From NCBI RefSeq assembly GCF_900105155.1, contig NZ_LT629762.1:2891001-2955000 (forward strand): DNA of 64,000 bases. Reading direction: 5' to 3'. Under the pieces are notes generated by a model. That model saw only the letters and a program-made list of their open reading frames with translations. It was not told where the DNA came from and made no database searches. Position 1 is the first letter of the stretch. The number at the start of each line of letters is the position of its first letter. Of this stretch, positions 1 to 9,154 are shown piece after piece. The translations under genes and the position numbers were made by a program. Source of the stretch: Pseudomonas prosekii (lineage in GTDB: Bacteria > Pseudomonadota > Gammaproteobacteria > Pseudomonadales > Pseudomonadaceae).

Positions 1-1130
1 TAGAGGCTGGACGCGGCGTAAACGATGCGGTGGTCCGGGCGCGACGGCAGCAACAGCCGCACATCGACACCGCGCAGTACGGCCAGGCGCAGCGCCGCGA
101 ACACTGCTTCGTCGGGAATGAAATAAGGGCTGGTGATCCATACGCGTTCAGTCGCTGCGTGAATTGCTTCGACAAAGAACAGCGAACAGGTTTCGTAGGA
201 ATCGGCCGGGCCGCTGGCGAGCAATTGGCAGAGCACGCCGTCGTCCGGGTAAACGTCCGGCAGGATCAGCGGCGGCAACGTGCGTGCGGCCCAGAACCAG
301 TCCTCGGCGAACGACTCCTGCATGCACGCCACCACCGGGCCGCGCACTTGCACGTGGGTATCGCGCCACGGTGCCAGCGGAGGTTTTTCGCCGAGGTATT
401 CGTCGCCGACGTTATGCCCGCCAACAAAACCGAGGACGCCATCAACCACGACGATCTTGCGGTGGTTGCGGAAATTCACCTGGAAGCGATTGAGCCAGCC
501 GCTGCGCGTGGCAAACGCTTTGACCTCGACCCCGGCATCCCGTAACGGTTGGACATAACTGTGCGGCAACGAGTGGCTGCCGATGCGGTCGTAAAGCAAG
601 TAAACCGCCACGCCTTCACCAGCCTTTTTCAGCAGCAGATTATGCAAGCGCTGGCCGAGGCGGTCGTCGTGGATGATGAAAAACTGCACCAGCACCGCTT
701 CTTTGGCGTTGCTGATGGCGGCGAAAATTGCTTCGAACGTGGCGGCGCCGTCGATCAACAGGTGCACGTCGTTGTTCGCCAGGCACGGCATGCGTCCCAG
801 TTTTGGCATCGCCCGCAGCGAGGCATAGGCATTGGACGCGCGGGCGGCGAGGGCTTCCTCGACCCAGGGGCGCCAGTTCAGCTCGGAAATCGCTTTGCGC
901 ATTTCTTCGTTGGCCTGACGTCGGGCCTGAATATAGCCGTCGAACGTGCTGCGGCCGAACACCAGATAAGGGATAAGCGTGAGGTAGGGAATGAACAGCA
1001 GCGACAGCGCCCAGGCAATCGAGCCTTGGGCGGTGCGCACGGTCAACACGGCGTGGATGGCGGCAATCAGGCCCAGCGTGTGCAACAAGGCGATCAGGTA
1101 ACCGAAAACGTGCGGTCCAAAATAATCCAT
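1..1130 (-). CDS. cls: Cardiolipin synthase (phospholipase D family), 3' end cut by window
   Basis: Inner-membrane enzyme that condenses phosphatidylglycerol molecules into cardiolipin. The frame is open from the ATG at 1130 to the window edge, giving about 376 residues; related Pseudomonas enzymes have about 480, so roughly the last 100 residues and the second HKD motif lie outside. The N-terminus has two hydrophobic segments (about residues 8-30 and 38-56), followed by a phospholipase D domain. The first HKD motif, HRKIVVVD at residues 223-230, is intact, followed by [12 protein letters not shown]. The family assignment is firm from the motif and layout. There is no stop within the window, so the 3' end cannot be judged. 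Confidence 0.95.
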   Translation of the reverse strand, partial: MDYFGPHVFGYLIALLHTLGLIAAIHAVLTVRTAQGSIAWALSLLFIPYLTLIPYLVFGRSTFDGYIQARRQANEEMRKAISELNWRPWVEEALAARASNAYASLRAMPKLGRMPCLANNDVHLLIDGAATFEAIFAAISNAKEAVLVQFFIIHDDRLGQRLHNLLLKKAGEGVAVYLLYDRIGSHSLPHSYVQPLRDAGVEVKAFATRSGWLNRFQVNFRNHRKIVVVDGVLGFVGGHNVGDEYLGEKPPLAPWRDTHVQVRGPVVACMQESFAEDWFWAARTLPPLILPDVYPDDGVLCQLLASGPADSYETCSLFFVEAIHAATERVWITSPYFIPDEAVFAALRLAVLRGVDVRLLLPSRPDHRIVYAASSL

Positions 1131-1261
1131 GAGGCAACCTTGCTCCTGAAGATTCAATACGTAAAAGACCATGTTCCGTGCAGAATGTCGCTATTTAATT
1201 GGGCCATGAACCGAAGCCTGGAGCTGACGTCTAACGGCCACTAATGATCAGGAGTTACTCG

Positions 1262-1783
1262 ATGAATGTTCGTCTGTTGGGTGTGGCCATGGCCCTCGGT
1301 TTGTCCCTTCCGGTTGCCGCTCAGGCGCAGATGCTGCAGCCGGGTCTGTGGGAATTGACCACGAGCAACATGAAAGTCGATAACCAGAACCTGCCGGATC
1401 TGCAACTGATCCTCGGTCAGTTGCAAGGCCAAATGACGCCGCAGCAGCGCGCGCAGTTGGAGAAGCAGGGCATCAACATTGGCGGCAAGGGCGTGCGTGC
1501 CTGCCTGACGCAGGAGCAAGTGGCGACGGACAACATTCCGCTGACCGACCCGGCATCGGGCTGCAAACAGGAAATCACTGATCGCACCGGCAATCAGTGG
1601 AAATTCAAGTTCAGCTGCCCGAAAGCGCAAGGTGCCGGCGTCGCGACGTTCCTCAGTGATCGTGAGTTCACCACCAAGGTCAGCGGCACGTTCAACGCCA
1701 CTGGTATTCAGCAGCAGGGCAGCCTGGACAGCCGCGCGGTGTGGCTGGGTAAGGATTGCGGAACGGTCAAGCCGCGCGCATAA
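1262..1783 (+). CDS. DUF3617-type secreted protein
   Basis: A 173-residue protein of unknown function. The start at 1262 follows a CAGGAG ribosome site; an ATG 18 bases upstream is in frame but would spoil the signal peptide. Residues 1-22 form a signal peptide ending AQA, so the product is probably periplasmic. The segment beginning LQPGLWELTTSNMKV, the pair of conserved cysteines and the 'VSGTFNATG' strand fit the DUF3617 family, for which no biochemical role is established. It stands alone between cls and the zinc-transport operon and is followed at once by a REP doublet. Confidence 0.8.
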   Translation: MNVRLLGVAMALGLSLPVAAQAQMLQPGLWELTTSNMKVDNQNLPDLQLILGQLQGQMTPQQRAQLEKQGINIGGKGVRACLTQEQVATDNIPLTDPASGCKQEITDRTGNQWKFKFSCPKAQGAGVATFLSDREFTTKVSGTFNATGIQQQGSLDSRAVWLGKDCGTVKPRA

Positions 1784-1784
1784 A

Positions 1785-1853
1785 AGCTTCGCGGGCAAGC
1801 CTCGCTCCTACGGATATCACTGTCCGTAGGAGCGAGGCTTGCCCGCGAAAGCG
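1785..1853. repeat. REP doublet (type A)
   Basis: Two inverted copies of the GTAGGAGCGAGGCTTGCCCG element face each other across a short loop. They lie between convergent genes and could form a strong hairpin in transcripts of either strand. Confidence 0.9.
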
Positions 1854-1883
1854 TCCTCTAAAACGCCATCAACTCAGATCCGC

Positions 1884-2771
1884 TCAGGGTTTGCTCAACG
1901 CGTCGTACAGGGTGTTGAGGTTGTATTCGAACAGCCCGGCGAAGGTGCTGGCCGGGCCGCTGGCGGCGAGCGCATCGGAGTACAACGTGCCGCCAATCTT
2001 CGCGCCGCTTTCATCGGCAATCTGCTTGAGCAGGCGCGCATCCTTGATGTTTTCCATAAACACCGCTTTGACCTTGGCCTGACGGATCTGCGTGATCAAC
2101 GCCGCAACTTCCGCCGCCGAAGGGTCGCGTTCGGTCGACAATCCTTGCGGCGCCATGAACTCGATGCCGTATGCCTGGCCGAGATAACCGAAAGCGTCGT
2201 GCGAGGTAACGATCCTGCGCTTGCCCGGCGGCAGCGAACCGAGCTTGGCTTTGGCCTCGGCGAGCAGGGCGTAGATCTGTTTCAGGTAAGCCTGGCTGTT
2301 GCGTTGATAGTCGGCGCGGTTTGCCGGGTCTGCGGCAATCAGCGCTTTGGTGATGTTGGCGATGTACAGCTCGCTGTTCGCCAGGTTATGCCAGGCGTGC
2401 GGGTCGGGCACGGTTTCGCCATCCTCATCCAGCGAGCGCGGAATCACCCCGTGACTGGCGCTGATCACCGGCGCGGTGGTCTCGGTGCTGGTCACCAGAC
2501 GATCCAGCCATGGCTCGAAACCGAGGCCGTTCTTGATGATCAGTTTGGCGTTGAGCAGCGCTTTGGCGTCGTCCGGCGTCGGCTCGTAAGTGTGCGCATC
2601 GGCGTCCGCGCCGACCATGTTGGTGATCTGGATATGCTCGCCGCCGACCTGCTGCGTCATGTCGGCGAGGATGCTGAAGCTGGTGACGACCTGGAGTTTT
2701 TCCGCTGCCGCCGCCAACGCGGGTATCGACATCGACAGCAGCAAACTGAACAGCACGAGTACAACGCGCAT
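1884..2771 (-). CDS. Zinc/manganese ABC transporter substrate-binding protein
   Basis: Periplasmic metal-capture protein of the ZnuA/TroA (cluster 9) family, 295 residues. The ATG at 2771 is preceded by GAGGTG with 7-base spacing, and a signal peptide ends near residue 20 (ALAAAAEK). Probable metal ligands are the histidines in HTYEPTPDD, DPHAWH and TSHDAFGY and the aspartate in LYSDALA. The histidine-rich acidic loop typical of classical ZnuA is absent, so it resembles auxiliary (AztC-like) binding proteins. It is the last gene of folE2-ATPase-permease-SBP, read from a promoter with a Zur-like site. Zinc rather than manganese is inferred from the neighbours. Confidence 0.85.
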   Translation of the reverse strand: MRVVLVLFSLLLSMSIPALAAAAEKLQVVTSFSILADMTQQVGGEHIQITNMVGADADAHTYEPTPDDAKALLNAKLIIKNGLGFEPWLDRLVTSTETTAPVISASHGVIPRSLDEDGETVPDPHAWHNLANSELYIANITKALIAADPANRADYQRNSQAYLKQIYALLAEAKAKLGSLPPGKRRIVTSHDAFGYLGQAYGIEFMAPQGLSTERDPSAAEVAALITQIRQAKVKAVFMENIKDARLLKQIADESGAKIGGTLYSDALAASGPASTFAGLFEYNLNTLYDALSKP

Positions 2772-2782
2772 CGGGATACACC

Positions 2783-3649
2783 TCATTGGGATGTGAGCAA
2801 GGGCGGGCGGCGCAACAAGCCGTGCACCGGCCCGAACACCACGGACAACAGATACAACGCGCCCGCCACCAACACGATGGCCGGGCCGCTGGGCAGCGAG
2901 CAATAGAACGACAGCAGCAAACCAAACCACACCGAGAGGCAGCCGAGCAGCGCGGCGATGCTCATCAGCACTGGCAATCGACGGCTCCAGAATCGCGCAG
3001 CGGCGGCCGGCAACATCATCAAACCGACCACCATCAACGCGCCGATGGCCTGGAAACCGATCACCAGATTCAGCACCACCAACGTCAGGAATACGCCGTG
3101 CGCGAGCGGCCCGAGACGGCTGACGGTTTGCAGGAACAGCGGGTCGAGCGTGTCCAGCAGCAGCGGTCGATAGATCAGCGCCATGGCGATCAGACTGAAA
3201 CCGGAGACCCACAACATCCCGCTGAGCGTCGGGCCATCGACCGCCAATGCCGAGCCGAATAACAGGTGCAACAGGTCGAGGCGTTTGCCGGCGATGCCGA
3301 GGATCAGCACGCCGCTGGCGAGGGAAATCGGGTAGATCGCGGCGAGGCTGGCGTCTTCGCGCAGACCGGTGCGGCGGGTGATCCACGCGGCCAGTCCGGC
3401 CATGCTCAGGCCCGCGCCGAGACCACCGAGGGTCAGCGCTGGCAGGCTTAAGCCGAAGAACCAGAAACCCAACGCGGCGCCGGGCAAGATGCCGTGAGCC
3501 ACCGCGTCGCCGATCAGGCTCATGCGCCGCAGGATCAAAAACACCCCGAGCGGCGCCGTGCTGCACGCCAGCACCAGACCACCGAGCAACGCCCGGCGCA
3601 TGAACACGAACTCGTGAAACGGTTGCCAGAGTTGCGCGGCGGCGATCAT
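2783..3649 (-). CDS. Metal ABC transporter permease (ABC-3 family)
   Basis: A 288-residue integral membrane protein of the ZnuB/TroC/AztB type, with about eight hydrophobic segments and the conserved stretch RRMSLIGDAVAHGILPG near residues 40-56. It forms the channel that accepts metal from the binding protein encoded 11 bases downstream. Its ATG overlaps the stop of the ATPase gene by one base (TGATG), which indicates translational coupling. Substrate is inferred to be zinc from the Zur-like site and the folE2 and CobW neighbours. Confidence 0.88.
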   Translation of the reverse strand: MIAAAQLWQPFHEFVFMRRALLGGLVLACSTAPLGVFLILRRMSLIGDAVAHGILPGAALGFWFFGLSLPALTLGGLGAGLSMAGLAAWITRRTGLREDASLAAIYPISLASGVLILGIAGKRLDLLHLLFGSALAVDGPTLSGMLWVSGFSLIAMALIYRPLLLDTLDPLFLQTVSRLGPLAHGVFLTLVVLNLVIGFQAIGALMVVGLMMLPAAAARFWSRRLPVLMSIAALLGCLSVWFGLLLSFYCSLPSGPAIVLVAGALYLLSVVFGPVHGLLRRPPLLTSQ

Positions 3650-4317
3650 CAGGCCACCTGCGTTTGCGGTTGTTGGCGAATCAGTTCGGTGCTGAGCCCG
3701 AGGGTGCAGCCGCTGCTTTTGATCAGCAGGGTTTGCGTTATATGTTGGCGCACGGCGGCGAGGTCATGGCACACGATCAACAGCGTTCGGCCGGCGGCGT
3801 GCCAGGCGTGGATGTGTTGCCACAGCAATTCCTGGCCGAGTTCATCGAGTGCGGCGTGGGGTTCGTCGAGCAGCAGCAACGGCGCCTCGGCGAGGCTTAA
3901 ACGGGCGAGCAGGGCGCGCTGCAATTCGCCGCCGGACAGCGCCATGAGCGGACGTTGCTCCAGGCCGCTGAGGCACCAGTCGTGCAATACACTTTCGAGT
4001 TTGTGCTTGCGGACTTCCGTTGATTGTTTGCTGCCCCAGAATCCTGCGGCCACCAACTCCTGCAGGCTGATCGGAAACTGCCGATCCAAGTGTTGTTGCT
4101 GAGGCAGAAAAGACAGGCCGCCCTGGCGTGGAACATCCAGCACAATTTTCCCGGACAGTGGTTTTTGCAGACCGGCGATAACTTTGAGCAAGCTGCTTTT
4201 GCCCGAGCCATTGGCGCCAATCACAGCAGTGAGACTGCCTGCGGGCAACGCAAAATCCACCGCAGGCGTCAGCGCTTGGCCAGGTGCGCCCCAGCGCAGG
4301 GATAGGCAGCGGATCAT
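3649..4317 (-). CDS. Metal ABC transporter ATP-binding protein
   Basis: A 222-residue ABC ATPase that powers the adjacent permease. Visible motifs are Walker A GANGSGKSS (residues about 36-44), Q-loop region FLPQQQHLDRQFP, signature LSGGELQRALLAR, Walker B LLLLDEPHAALD and the H-loop CHD. The ATG at 4317 overlaps the folE2 stop in an ATGA junction; a TTG twelve bases upstream is in frame but less likely. The coupling on both sides shows that folE2 and the transporter are one operon. Confidence 0.9.
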   Translation of the reverse strand: MIRCLSLRWGAPGQALTPAVDFALPAGSLTAVIGANGSGKSSLLKVIAGLQKPLSGKIVLDVPRQGGLSFLPQQQHLDRQFPISLQELVAAGFWGSKQSTEVRKHKLESVLHDWCLSGLEQRPLMALSGGELQRALLARLSLAEAPLLLLDEPHAALDELGQELLWQHIHAWHAAGRTLLIVCHDLAAVRQHITQTLLIKSSGCTLGLSTELIRQQPQTQVA

Positions 4318-5222
4318 GCGCGCTCCCAATTGCAGCGGCTCTCGGCGACTGCATCGTGGGCGTGCAGGCTTTCAGCGTGGACCACGCGGATGTGAAATCC
4401 GTCGATGCCGGGAGAGCGTTTCAGCGCCAGATTCAAGCGACGCGCGGCGTCTTCGCAGAACATCAGGTTCTGCCCATTGGCCAACGCGAAGGCTTGTTCG
4501 TCGGCGCGTTTCACTGCGGTTTGCACGGCAGTGCCGAGTGCAGCTTCAGCGTCATTGATCGCCGCAATAAGCGGCAAGTCTTCGACAAAGTCGAGCAGGC
4601 GTAAGCGCAACTGGGCGGTGCTGCGTTGACTGTGCGGGGTGGCAACGATGCCGTTCGTGGAGCCCAGCCATGTCAGGACGTCTGCGTGATTGAGCGATTT
4701 GTTGGCGAAATCATCGACGAATTGCGCCTGGATAAGCTGCCGGGAAAGCGCTGCCGAGCAGGGGCACGTCGAGGAATAAGCCACGTCGATTCTTAGTTCC
4801 ACGTGGAACATATCGTTTTCCAAACGTGCATCGATGCTGACGGGATAGCTTTTCCAGCCGGCTAACGGACTGATCAGCGCCGGACGTTTGAGCAGCAAAT
4901 CAGCGTGAATTTTCAGATAAGCGCTAGACGACAAACCTTGATGGCTGTCCAGGAATCGTTGCAGAACCCGGCGCAGTAATGCCGGTGTGAGGTTTTCCCG
5001 TTCGAGCATTTCCAGCGCCAGATACAGCCGCGACATGTGAATGCCGCGCGCTTCGCCGTCATCAAGACTGACGCCGGCATCCGCTCTCGCGTTCAGGCGT
5101 CGCCCGTCAATCAGGATCGGCAGGGCAATGCCACACATGCCCACCCACTCAAGTGGCAGGGCTTGGCGTGAGGCCTGCGCGGCGATATCCGGCAGAGTCA
5201 GCGCATTCATCAGCAGGTCCAT
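4314..5222 (-). CDS. folE2: GTP cyclohydrolase FolE2 (type IB)
   Basis: Converts GTP to dihydroneopterin triphosphate, the first step of folate synthesis. The IB form can use metals other than zinc and commonly replaces zinc-dependent FolE when zinc is scarce. The conserved active-site segment SSTCPCSA and the HADVLTW and TPHSQRS regions are present, and the length (about 300 residues) fits. Two ATGs compete for the start, 5222 and 5210 (MNALTLPD); neither has a clear Shine-Dalgarno site. It leads the operon with the metal ABC transporter and lies just downstream of the Zur-like palindrome at 5241-5257. Confidence 0.93.
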   Translation of the reverse strand: MDLLMNALTLPDIAAQASRQALPLEWVGMCGIALPILIDGRRLNARADAGVSLDDGEARGIHMSRLYLALEMLERENLTPALLRRVLQRFLDSHQGLSSSAYLKIHADLLLKRPALISPLAGWKSYPVSIDARLENDMFHVELRIDVAYSSTCPCSAALSRQLIQAQFVDDFANKSLNHADVLTWLGSTNGIVATPHSQRSTAQLRLRLLDFVEDLPLIAAINDAEAALGTAVQTAVKRADEQAFALANGQNLMFCEDAARRLNLALKRSPGIDGFHIRVVHAESLHAHDAVAESRCNWERA

Positions 5223-5240
5223 CGTGAAGTTCGGTTTTGC

Positions 5241-5257
5241 ATGTTATGTTATTACAT
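5241..5257. promoter_or_regulatory. Candidate Zur box between folE2 and cobW
   Basis: ATGTTATGTTATTACAT is a near-palindrome resembling the gammaproteobacterial Zur operator (core GTTATA..TATAAC). It lies 19 bases from the folE2 start and 74 from the CobW gene, in an AT-rich patch, so one repressor could shut both divergent operons when zinc is sufficient. Assignment is by resemblance and context. Confidence 0.6.
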
Positions 5258-5330
5258 TAAAATCAACCAAGGCTTTTTTCGCGAGCGGGCATTCGACCCG
5301 TCGTTGGACCCAACCTGAGAGGAATACCTG

Positions 5331-6536
5331 ATGCCCCATCGTCTCCCCGTGACCGTCCTATCGGGCTTTCTCGGCGCCGGCAAAAGTACGCTGCTCAATT
5401 ACGTACTGCGTAATCGCGAAAACCTGCGGGTCGCGGTGATCGTCAACGACATGAGCGAAATCAACATCGACGGCGGCGAAGTACAACGCGATGTCAGCCT
5501 CAACCGCGCCGAAGAGAAACTGGTGGAAATGAGCAACGGCTGCATTTGCTGCACCCTGCGCGAGGACTTGCTGGAGGAGGTGAGCAAACTGGCGAAGGAC
5601 GGTCGATTTGATTACTTGCTGATCGAATCCACCGGCATTTCCGAACCGTTGCCGGTGGCCGAAACGTTTACCTTCCGCGACGAAGCCGGGCAGAGCCTCG
5701 CCGATATTGCCCGGCTCGACACCATGGTCACCGTGGTCGATGGGATGAATTTTCTCCTCGACTATCAAGCCGCCGAAAGCCTCGCGTCGCGTGGCGAAAC
5801 CCTGTGCGAGGAAGACGAGCGTTCGATCACCGATCTGCTGATCGAGCAGATCGAATTCGCCGACGTGATCCTGATCAGCAAGATTGACCTGATCAGCCGC
5901 CGCGAACGCGAAGAGCTGATGGCGATCCTCGAACGGCTTAACGCTCAAGCGGAAATCATGCCGATGGTCATGGGCGAAATTGCGTTGGAGAAGATCCTCA
6001 ACACCGGCCGTTTCGACTTTGAAAAAGCCGCGCAGGCGCCGGGTTGGCTGCAGGAATTACGCGGCGAGCACGTGCCGGAAAGCGACGAATACGGCATCGC
6101 TTCGACGGCTTACCGCGCGCGCCGGCCGTTTCACCCGCAGCGTTTTTTCAGCTTCATCGATCGCCCGTGGCTCAATGGCAAACTCCTGCGTTCCAAGGGT
6201 TTTTTCTGGTTGGCGAGCAAGCACATGGACGCCGGCAGTTGGTCGCAGGCCGGCGGTTTGATGCGCCACGGGTTCGCCGGTCGCTGGTGGCGTTTTGTGC
6301 CGAAAAACCAATGGCCGCAGGATCAGGAAAGCACTGCCGCGATCATGCAGAACTGGGCAGCGGGCAGCGGTGATTGCCGCCAGGAACTGGTGTTTATCGG
6401 GCAGAACATCGACTTCGCGCAGCTCAGCGCCGAGCTCGACAGCTGCCTGCTGACCGACGATGAAATGGCCCAGGGCATCGAGGCCTGGCGCATGTTGCCC
6501 GACCCGTTCGGCCCGTGGCACGAAGAGGCCGCATGA
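5331..6536 (+). CDS. CobW/COG0523-family GTPase, probable zinc metallochaperone
   Basis: A 401-residue G3E GTPase. It shows Walker [10 protein letters not shown] (residues 12-20), the metal-binding GCICC motif (about 74-78), the [11 protein letters not shown] switch and a SKID guanine-recognition motif. The CobW C-terminal domain begins near [12 protein letters not shown]. The start follows GAGAGGAA. Members in zinc-regulated loci (ZigA/YeiR/ZNG1 types) deliver zinc to client proteins under starvation; that role is inferred here from the adjacent Zur-like site, folE2 and the transporter. It is coupled to the DUF1826 gene by an ATGA overlap. Confidence 0.92.
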   Translation: MPHRLPVTVLSGFLGAGKSTLLNYVLRNRENLRVAVIVNDMSEINIDGGEVQRDVSLNRAEEKLVEMSNGCICCTLREDLLEEVSKLAKDGRFDYLLIESTGISEPLPVAETFTFRDEAGQSLADIARLDTMVTVVDGMNFLLDYQAAESLASRGETLCEEDERSITDLLIEQIEFADVILISKIDLISRREREELMAILERLNAQAEIMPMVMGEIALEKILNTGRFDFEKAAQAPGWLQELRGEHVPESDEYGIASTAYRARRPFHPQRFFSFIDRPWLNGKLLRSKGFFWLASKHMDAGSWSQAGGLMRHGFAGRWWRFVPKNQWPQDQESTAAIMQNWAAGSGDCRQELVFIGQNIDFAQLSAELDSCLLTDDEMAQGIEAWRMLPDPFGPWHEEAA

Positions 6537-7204
6537 TGCGCGCACTCACACCTGTGGCGGCCAACCCGCTGGGCAAAACGTCCGCGCGCAAACCTCGTCA
6601 GCATCACGGAGCAAATCCGAAAGTCCTGACAAAAATCCTTCACGACGACGCCAATCTCGCGGTGTGGCAACGCCAATTGCCGCTGCACATCGGCGATTTC
6701 GCCCGTTTGCTGTTATCGCTGAACGAGCCGCTGGCCGAGTCGCTGGTCCTGGAAATACCCAGCGAGGACGCCGAACCCAACTTGCGCGGGTTGGCCTCGG
6801 GTTTCAGCGACCTTGAAGGCTACGAAGGTTTTATCGCCGACGTTTCGTGGCTGGTCAGCGCCTTCGCGTGTTTGCTCGGCGCCAAGCGCGTTGGCCTGCG
6901 TTTGCGCGCGTTGGACCAAGCCATGTGCCCGCGATTTCACGTCGATCATGTGCCGGTTCGGCTGATCACCACGTATGCGGGCGTCGGCAGCGAGTGGCTG
7001 AAAGAAGGCGCGATCGATCGTCGGCAGCTGGGCAATCCGCACGCCGAGCCGCAGGCGCCGATCCAGCACATCGACAGCGGTGACGTGGCGTTGCTCAAAG
7101 GTGAAAAGTGGCACGGTAACGAGGGTTTCGGGCTGATTCATCGCTCGCCGCAACCGGCGCCGGGTCAGCGCCGGTTGATTCTGACGCTCGACTGGCTGAG
7201 TTAG
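6533..7204 (+). CDS. DUF1826 family protein
   Basis: A 223-residue protein of the DUF1826 family, usually found beside zinc-regulated cobW genes in Pseudomonas. The ATG at 6533 overlaps the CobW stop (ATGA). The first 40 residues are basic and probably disordered. The core holds [22 protein letters not shown] and ends with [19 protein letters not shown], which looks like a 2-oxoglutarate/cupin-style fold with conserved His and Asp; this is impression only. No activity is known. Co-transcription with the GTPase suggests a zinc-limitation role. Its stop overlaps the stop of the convergent next gene. Confidence 0.82.
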   Translation: MMRALTPVAANPLGKTSARKPRQHHGANPKVLTKILHDDANLAVWQRQLPLHIGDFARLLLSLNEPLAESLVLEIPSEDAEPNLRGLASGFSDLEGYEGFIADVSWLVSAFACLLGAKRVGLRLRALDQAMCPRFHVDHVPVRLITTYAGVGSEWLKEGAIDRRQLGNPHAEPQAPIQHIDSGDVALLKGEKWHGNEGFGLIHRSPQPAPGQRRLILTLDWLS

Positions 7205-7572
7205 GGTTTGAGCCAGTTACCCTGGCTCTGCGCCTCGCAGAACGGTTGTAAATACGCCGCGTCGGTGGCCACGCCGTAATAGTGAATATCCTGGCGGTAG
7301 GGCATATTGGCGACTTGCGCGTTGCTGCACACGCCGAACGCGCCGCTGGGGCATTGGTCGACGTATTGCACGTCGACTTTCTGCCCGGGCAAGTTCGGTT
7401 GGCAGAAGCCGTCGGCGAAGAGTTTTTCCGGGATGTTGCGGTTCTGCTGACAGACTTTGACGTCGAGCCGTTCCGCCGTGCTGTGCACCACACACGCCTG
7501 CGCCAGCGCCTCGCCGGACATCAGCGCCAAACCCGACGCCAACGCTGACCACGACAATCCGATCAACCGCAT
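7201..7572 (-). CDS. Small secreted cysteine-rich protein, function unknown
   Basis: A 123-residue protein with a signal peptide (residues 1-24, ending ALA). The mature part is about 99 residues with six or seven cysteines in CVVH, KVCQQN, GFCQP, QCPSG, VCSNAQ and PFCEA, so disulfide bonds in the periplasm are likely. A strong AGGAGGT site precedes the ATG. Homologues next to cobW genes are known to me only as hypothetical proteins. The 3' end overlaps the DUF1826 stop, and its start lies only 27 bases from the divergent second CobW gene, so each promoter must lie partly in the other's coding region or upstream transcription is shared. Confidence 0.75.
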   Translation of the reverse strand: MRLIGLSWSALASGLALMSGEALAQACVVHSTAERLDVKVCQQNRNIPEKLFADGFCQPNLPGQKVDVQYVDQCPSGAFGVCSNAQVANMPYRQDIHYYGVATDAAYLQPFCEAQSQGNWLKP

Positions 7573-7599
7573 CCTTTACCTCCTCAAAAAACTTTGACC

Positions 7600-8592
7600 A
7601 TGTTGCAGAACATTCCCACGCACGTCATCGCCGGGCCATTGGGCGCCGGCAAGACCAGCCTGATCAAGCAGTTGATGGCGCAGCGCCCGGCGCACGAACG
7701 CTGGGCGGTGCTGATCAACGAGTTCGGCCAGATCGGTCTCGACGCCGCGCTGCTGACCCAGGGCGCCGATGGTATCGCACTGGGCGAAGTGGCCGGCGGC
7801 TGTTTGTGTTGCGTGAATGGTGCGCCGTTTCAGATCGGCCTCGGGCGATTGCTGCGCAAGGCGCGGCCGGACCGGCTGTTTATCGAGCCGTCCGGGTTGG
7901 GGCATCCGGCGACATTGCTGCGTCAGTTGAGTGAAGCGCCGTGGCTGGGCGTACTGGCGCTTCAACCGTGTGTGCTGGTGCTGGATGCGCAAGCGCTCGC
8001 GGCCGGCAAACCGCTGCCGGCGGCGCAACAGCAGGCGTTGAACAGCGCGGGTTTGTTGTTGCTGAACAAGTCTGAAGGTCTGACTGAGGAAGATCGGCGG
8101 CGGATTATCCAGCAGTTGCCGGCGCGTCCCGTGTACTGGACGCAGCAAGCAGCGTTGCCATTGAGCGAACTGCCGGGGCTGGAAAATCGGGCGATAGCGG
8201 CTGTGGATAACGTTGTGCTGCCCAAGGGGTTGCCGCAGTTGCCGGCGATCTGGACTGATCCTGCGTCACCGATTTGCTTGAGTCAGGCACAGGAGGGCGG
8301 CTGGAGCATTGGTTGGCGCTGGCATCCAAGTCAGGTATTTGATGCGGCGCGGGTAGCGCGCTGGCTGGAAAGCCTTGCCTGGCAGCGGGCGAAGCTGGTT
8401 ATCCACAGCGCCAAAGGTTGGGTTTCGGCGAATGCGTTGGCTAGCTTGGAGTTGGGTAGCTTGGAAATGAAGGCGTGGCAGGCGAGCGAATGGCGTCAGG
8501 ATTCGCGGATCGAGCTGATTTTTGCGGAGCCGCAGGATATTGCTGAGTTGCAGGAAGGTCTGAGTCTGTGTCGGATTTTGCGAGAGGTTTGA
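7600..8592 (+). CDS. Second CobW-family GTPase
   Basis: A 330-residue G3E GTPase with Walker A GPLGAGKTS, the CXCC metal motif GCLCC and a EPSGLGHPATLL switch. The guanine-recognition motif is NKSE where NKxD is usual. The C-terminal half is shorter than in the CobW gene at 5331 and carries a 'GWSIGWRWHPSQVFD' segment. The ATG at 7600 is preferred over an in-frame TTG at 7594, but no clear ribosome site is visible for either. The location within the zinc block suggests a metallochaperone; the client is unknown. Confidence 0.85.
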   Translation: MLQNIPTHVIAGPLGAGKTSLIKQLMAQRPAHERWAVLINEFGQIGLDAALLTQGADGIALGEVAGGCLCCVNGAPFQIGLGRLLRKARPDRLFIEPSGLGHPATLLRQLSEAPWLGVLALQPCVLVLDAQALAAGKPLPAAQQQALNSAGLLLLNKSEGLTEEDRRRIIQQLPARPVYWTQQAALPLSELPGLENRAIAAVDNVVLPKGLPQLPAIWTDPASPICLSQAQEGGWSIGWRWHPSQVFDAARVARWLESLAWQRAKLVIHSAKGWVSANALASLELGSLEMKAWQASEWRQDSRIELIFAEPQDIAELQEGLSLCRILREV

Positions 8593-8622
8593 TCACAGGG
8601 TTTCAGGTGATGAGCTGAATCT

Positions 8623-9036
8623 TCAGGGACGCCACTTGGTGTGTTCCTGTCGCCACTGGCTCATTTCGATCACTTCGCCGCGCGGCTTCACCACTTCAAC
8701 CACCGGCGGCGTGTCGTCGAACGGCATCGGGTACGGCGCCAGTTCAATCTGCGCGCTGTGCGCACCGAATTGGGTGATGGTCCCGGTGTGGCGGGTTTCG
8801 CCGGTCACGGTGAATTCGAAGTTATACACCCGAGCCAGACGTCGACGACCGTTGGCATCTTTGATAAAACCGATTTTTTTCAGCGCCACGTTGCCGTCGA
8901 GCAACTCGATTTCGAGTTTCGCGCAATGCTGCTTGACCCGCTCCAGTGCGCGCTCGCGCAAGCCGTGGTTGTGCCAGAGCCACGCGCCGCCAGTGGCCAG
9001 CAGCATCAGCACGAAGATATTTCCGAGGGTCAGCAT
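8623..9036 (-). CDS. DUF3301 family membrane-anchored protein
   Basis: A 137-residue protein with one N-terminal transmembrane helix (about residues 5-21) and a basic cytoplasmic or periplasmic domain containing LARVYNFEFTVTGETRHTGTITQFG. This matches DUF3301, a Pseudomonas and gammaproteobacterial family of unknown function. It is a single gene, convergent with the second CobW gene and divergent from pdxY. Confidence 0.82.
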   Translation of the reverse strand: MLTLGNIFVLMLLATGGAWLWHNHGLRERALERVKQHCAKLEIELLDGNVALKKIGFIKDANGRRRLARVYNFEFTVTGETRHTGTITQFGAHSAQIELAPYPMPFDDTPPVVEVVKPRGEVIEMSQWRQEHTKWRP

Positions 9037-9154
9037 CGACAGAGTGCTCCAACAAGATAGCGCCAGCTTAACTGTGTCGCCGGCCTGTCGTACAGGCTGC
9101 GTTTAGTCGCATACTGCGCGGCTCGAATTTCAATCGTTTTACGGAACTCAGCGC

